Below are positions 6,154 through 7,406 of a stretch of 7,406 nt of DNA, in pieces. The DNA comes from Sphingobacterium thalpophilum (lineage in GTDB: Bacteria; Bacteroidota; Bacteroidia; Flavobacteriales; Flavobacteriaceae), in contig CALPOS020000103.1 in the NCBI GenBank assembly GCA_943325255.2, positions 1 through 7,406 of the forward strand, written 5' to 3'. A model generated the notes under the pieces. The model was not told where the DNA came from. It made no database searches and saw only the letters and a list, made by a program, of their open reading frames with translations. Each line of letters starts with the position of its first letter. The stretch's first letter is position 1. A program made the position numbers and the translations under genes.

Positions 6154-6904
6154 ACTTGAACTTCTTCAATGTTTCTTTTGTAAAATCCGATAACACCAAT
6201 CGCCCGCTAATCGCGGCTCTTTCTGCTAACAGGTTATCCCAATCGTCGGTGCCTCTCCAAAATATCTTTTTCATTTCGACCATTGCTTCTGGATTGTAGG
6301 TGCATAAATGTTCGGCAAACTTTTGCACTTCGACATCTAACTCTTCGATGTCTTGATAAACATTGGCAAACAATCCTTTGCTTCTCGCCCATTCTGCATC
6401 ATAAAATGTATTGGCATCGATGGCGATTTGTGACATGGCGGAAACACCCATTTTTCTTTCGATTACAGGTGAAACGACAAACGGACCGATCCCGACATTG
6501 AGTTCACTTAGCTTAATCGAAGCGAATTGCGTTGCCATGCAATAATCCGTGGAAGCTGCGATTCCGACACCGCCACCCACCGTTTTGCCTTGAATACGCC
6601 CGATGATAAATTTCGGGCATTTGCGCATCGCATTGATGACATTGGCAAAGCCAGAGAAAAACATTTTTCCGGTTGCGGCATCGTTGATGGCGATGAGTTC
6701 TTTGAAACTCGCTCCAGCGCAAAAAGTCCGGTCGCCGCCGCTTTGAAGAATAATGACTTTGATGTCGTCGTTATTTCCGGCTTCGGTGATGGTGCCGGCT
6801 AATTTTTTTAATACATCGCTGGGCAAGGAGTTTTGTTCTGGATGAAAAAACTCGATGGTGGCGATACCATTACTTATTGTACAATTTACATATGCTTCAT
6901 TCAT
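6152..6904 (-). CDS. Enoyl-CoA hydratase/isomerase (crotonase) family protein
   Basis: A 250-residue crotonase-fold enzyme acting on an acyl-CoA thioester. The first oxyanion-hole segment is TFCAGASFKEL (60-70). The second is GKTVGGGVGIAAS (106-118), followed by LSELNVGIGPFVVSP (132-146) with the conserved Glu134. In classical hydratases the residue two after GGG is the first catalytic Glu; here it is Gly114. That pattern (GGxVG with LSE and a SPxV motif) recalls bacterial methylglutaconyl-CoA hydratases of leucine breakdown (LiuC type), which suits the ilvE/E1/E2 neighbours. A PaaF/PaaG-type or another isomerase role remains possible. The ATG start gives a complete N-terminal strand. It sits 90 bp upstream of paaY and 13 bp downstream of a possible small ORF. 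Confidence 0.88.
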   Translation of the reverse strand: MNEAYVNCTISNGIATIEFFHPEQNSLPSDVLKKLAGTITEAGNNDDIKVIILQSGGDRTFCAGASFKELIAINDAATGKMFFSGFANVINAMRKCPKFIIGRIQGKTVGGGVGIAASTDYCMATQFASIKLSELNVGIGPFVVSPVIERKMGVSAMSQIAIDANTFYDAEWARSKGLFANVYQDIEELDVEVQKFAEHLCTYNPEAMVEMKKIFWRGTDDWDNLLAERAAISGRLVLSDFTKETLKKFK

Positions 6905-6917
6905 AATTATACCTTTT

Positions 6918-6983
6918 TTACCTAACAGCCACTGGCTGTCCTCCTTTTAATTTCAAATGTTTTACGTATGCTTCTGTTGACAT
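6918..6983 (-). CDS. Possible 21-residue small ORF upstream of the crotonase gene
   Basis: ATG to TAA, 22 codons, ending 13 bp before the crotonase start. The peptide begins MSTEAYVKHL and ends KGGQPVAVR, with a basic, soluble character. I do not recognise it. In favour: the adjacent 7-bp repeat run stops exactly at its ATG, as similar runs stop at the E2 start and the paaY stop, and its spacing to the next gene is operon-like. Against: it is very short, chance is possible, and its last third contains a perfect palindrome that may be the real function. It could also be the remaining N-terminus of a lost gene or a leader peptide. Confidence 0.3.
   Translation of the reverse strand: MSTEAYVKHLKLKGGQPVAVR
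6925..6939. promoter_or_regulatory. Perfect palindrome ACAGCCA-C-TGGCTGT upstream of the crotonase gene
   Basis: Two exact 7-bp arms around one base, 21 bp upstream of the crotonase ATG. It could be an operator, or a short hairpin (5-bp stem, 5-base loop) in the leader. A purine-rich AAAGGAGG lies just before it on the - strand but too far from the crotonase ATG to act as its ribosome site. No promoter motif was seen nearby. Confidence 0.35.
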
Positions 6984-7018
6984 TCTTTACTCTTGTTTCT
7001 TGTTTCTTGTTTCTATTT
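6984..7018. repeat. Heptanucleotide run (TCTTGTT)
   Basis: Five 7-bp units: TCTTTAC, three exact copies of TCTTGTT (6991-7011), and TCTATTT. The run begins on the base next to the ATG of the small ORF. It belongs to the same class of 7-bp runs as those in the E2 gene and the other spacers, though with a different unit. Confidence 0.75.
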
Positions 7019-7030
7019 ATTTTGCTCGAA

Positions 7031-7049
7031 AAGACGCTAAGGCGCAAAG
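7031..7049. repeat. Fragment of an AAGACGC / CGCAAAG type short repeat
   Basis: AAGACGCTAAGGCGCAAAG is a word seen in many Bacteroidota spacers, usually as CGCAAAGACGC runs with a 7-bp step. Only about two and a half units remain. This is recognition from memory, not from a second copy in the window. Confidence 0.45.
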
Positions 7050-7082
7050 CTTGTTTGCCTATTTCATTATTACTGGATGCCC

Positions 7083-7170
7083 TAGCCCGGATTCCTTCGG
7101 CAGTCTCTGCGCTCGTGTGCAGCAAGTATCCTCGGAGAGATACTGCGTAAAGCCGGAAATAGCTCCTTCC
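7083..7170 (+). repeat. Dispersed palindromic repeat, copy B
   Basis: It begins TAGCCCGGATTCC and ends AGCCGGAAATAGCTCCTTCC, matching the ends of the element at 418-567, but the interior is different and shorter. GCAGT (7100-7104) pairs with ACTGC (7142-7146) and encloses two small hairpins, CTGC/GCAG (7107-7110, 7119-7122) and GTATC/GATAC (7126-7130, 7139-7143), giving a cloverleaf-like fold. It is not a tRNA: there is no anticodon arm or T-loop motif. Confidence 0.6.
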
Positions 7171-7192
7171 CTCGACTGCGCTCGGGATGACA
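7168..7192. repeat. Short dispersed TCCCTCGACTGCG... repeat next to a stop codon
   Basis: TCCCTCGACTGCG followed by CTCGGGATGACA is a short sequence I know from spacers of many bacterial genomes, including flavobacteria. On the - strand it yields the spurious peptide VIPSAVEG. It abuts the stop codon of the DUF1569 gene and overlaps the end of repeat copy B by three bases. Confidence 0.5.
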
Positions 7193-7406
7193 TTATAAAA
7201 TTCCAAATTGCTCAAAATGATGATTTAGATGTTTTTGTTCTAACAGATACCACTCGGAGCGATTCATTTCGCCGAAAACTGCATTTTTCAATAGGCTTTC
7301 TGGATGTTCTTTGTGATGGGCGATATAGGCCAATCTGGCTTCGAGCATTTTTTGTTTAGCTGTGTTTAAATCGGCATGCTTTAGTTCATTGATTTTCGCT
7401 TTTTCT
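7193..7406 (-). CDS. DUF1569 / DinB-like protein, C-terminal part (cut by window edge)
   Basis: The frame is open from base 7405 to a TAA at 7193-7195; 70 residues are visible and the N-terminus lies beyond the window. The pattern NAVFGEMNRSEW followed by KHLNHHFEQFG at the C-terminus matches the DUF1569 signature of a Phe-Gly, a Trp and a Lys-His-Leu-x-His-His...Gln-Phe-Gly block. DUF1569 belongs to the DinB/YfiT four-helix-bundle group of putative metal-binding proteins, of which the histidines here would be part; the function is unknown. It is on the same strand as the crotonase gene, 288 bp upstream of it, with a spacer full of repeats, so co-transcription is doubtful. Confidence 0.75.
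   Translation of the reverse strand, partial: EKAKINELKHADLNTAKQKMLEARLAYIAHHKEHPESLLKNAVFGEMNRSEWYLLEQKHLNHHFEQFGIL

Noticed and set aside
7083..7170. A tRNA or structured RNA gene, because of the cloverleaf-like fold
   Set aside because: No T-loop, anticodon arm or acceptor stem of the right length; the ends match a dispersed repeat at 418-567.
6922..7215. 97-codon - strand ORF between the crotonase and DUF1569 genes
   Set aside because: It runs through three unrelated repeats (copy B, TCCCTCGACTGCG and the TCTTGTT run), overlaps the end of the DUF1569 gene in another frame, and its peptide has no domain-like pattern.

Overview
The window looks like a member of the Bacteroidota, most likely Flavobacteriaceae. 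The evidence is AT-rich DNA, a single-chain E1 alpha/beta dehydrogenase typical of that phylum, A-rich rather than Shine-Dalgarno start contexts, a DUF4136 protein, and several intergenic repeat types I recognise from flavobacterial genomes. The genus is an inference.

Layout. A DUF4136 protein runs off the left edge on the + strand (1-318). All other genes are on the - strand. In transcription order they are: the C-terminal part of a DUF1569/DinB-like protein (7193-7406, cut by the right edge), a possible 21-residue peptide (6918-6983), a crotonase-family enoyl-CoA hydratase (6152-6904), paaY (5462-6061), a lipoyl-bearing 2-oxo acid dehydrogenase E2 (4026-5336), ilvE (2938-4014) and the fused E1 (574-2637). 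DUF4136 and E1 converge on a 255-bp repeat-filled spacer.

How the genes work together. IlvE interconverts Leu/Ile/Val and their 2-oxo acids. E1 and E2 would decarboxylate those acids to branched acyl-CoAs, which serve catabolism or prime iso/anteiso fatty acids. The crotonase may act later, possibly on a methylglutaconyl-CoA-like intermediate, and PaaY is a CoA-thioesterase-type housekeeping enzyme. No E3 (lipoamide dehydrogenase) is present here. E2 and ilvE are 11 bp apart and surely co-transcribed; the rest of the operon is probable. I found no convincing Bacteroidota promoter (TTG...TAnnTTTG) on the coding strand in the spacers upstream of E1, E2 or the crotonase.

The most unusual content is repeats. 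Runs of 7-bp units occupy spacers and abut start or stop codons at several places. Two runs lie inside the E2 gene, in register, and encode exactly the two flexible linkers on either side of the subunit-binding domain. Three copies of a diverged palindromic dispersed repeat and several other intergenic repeats fill most of the remaining non-coding DNA. I see no RNA genes, CRISPR arrays, transposases or phage genes.
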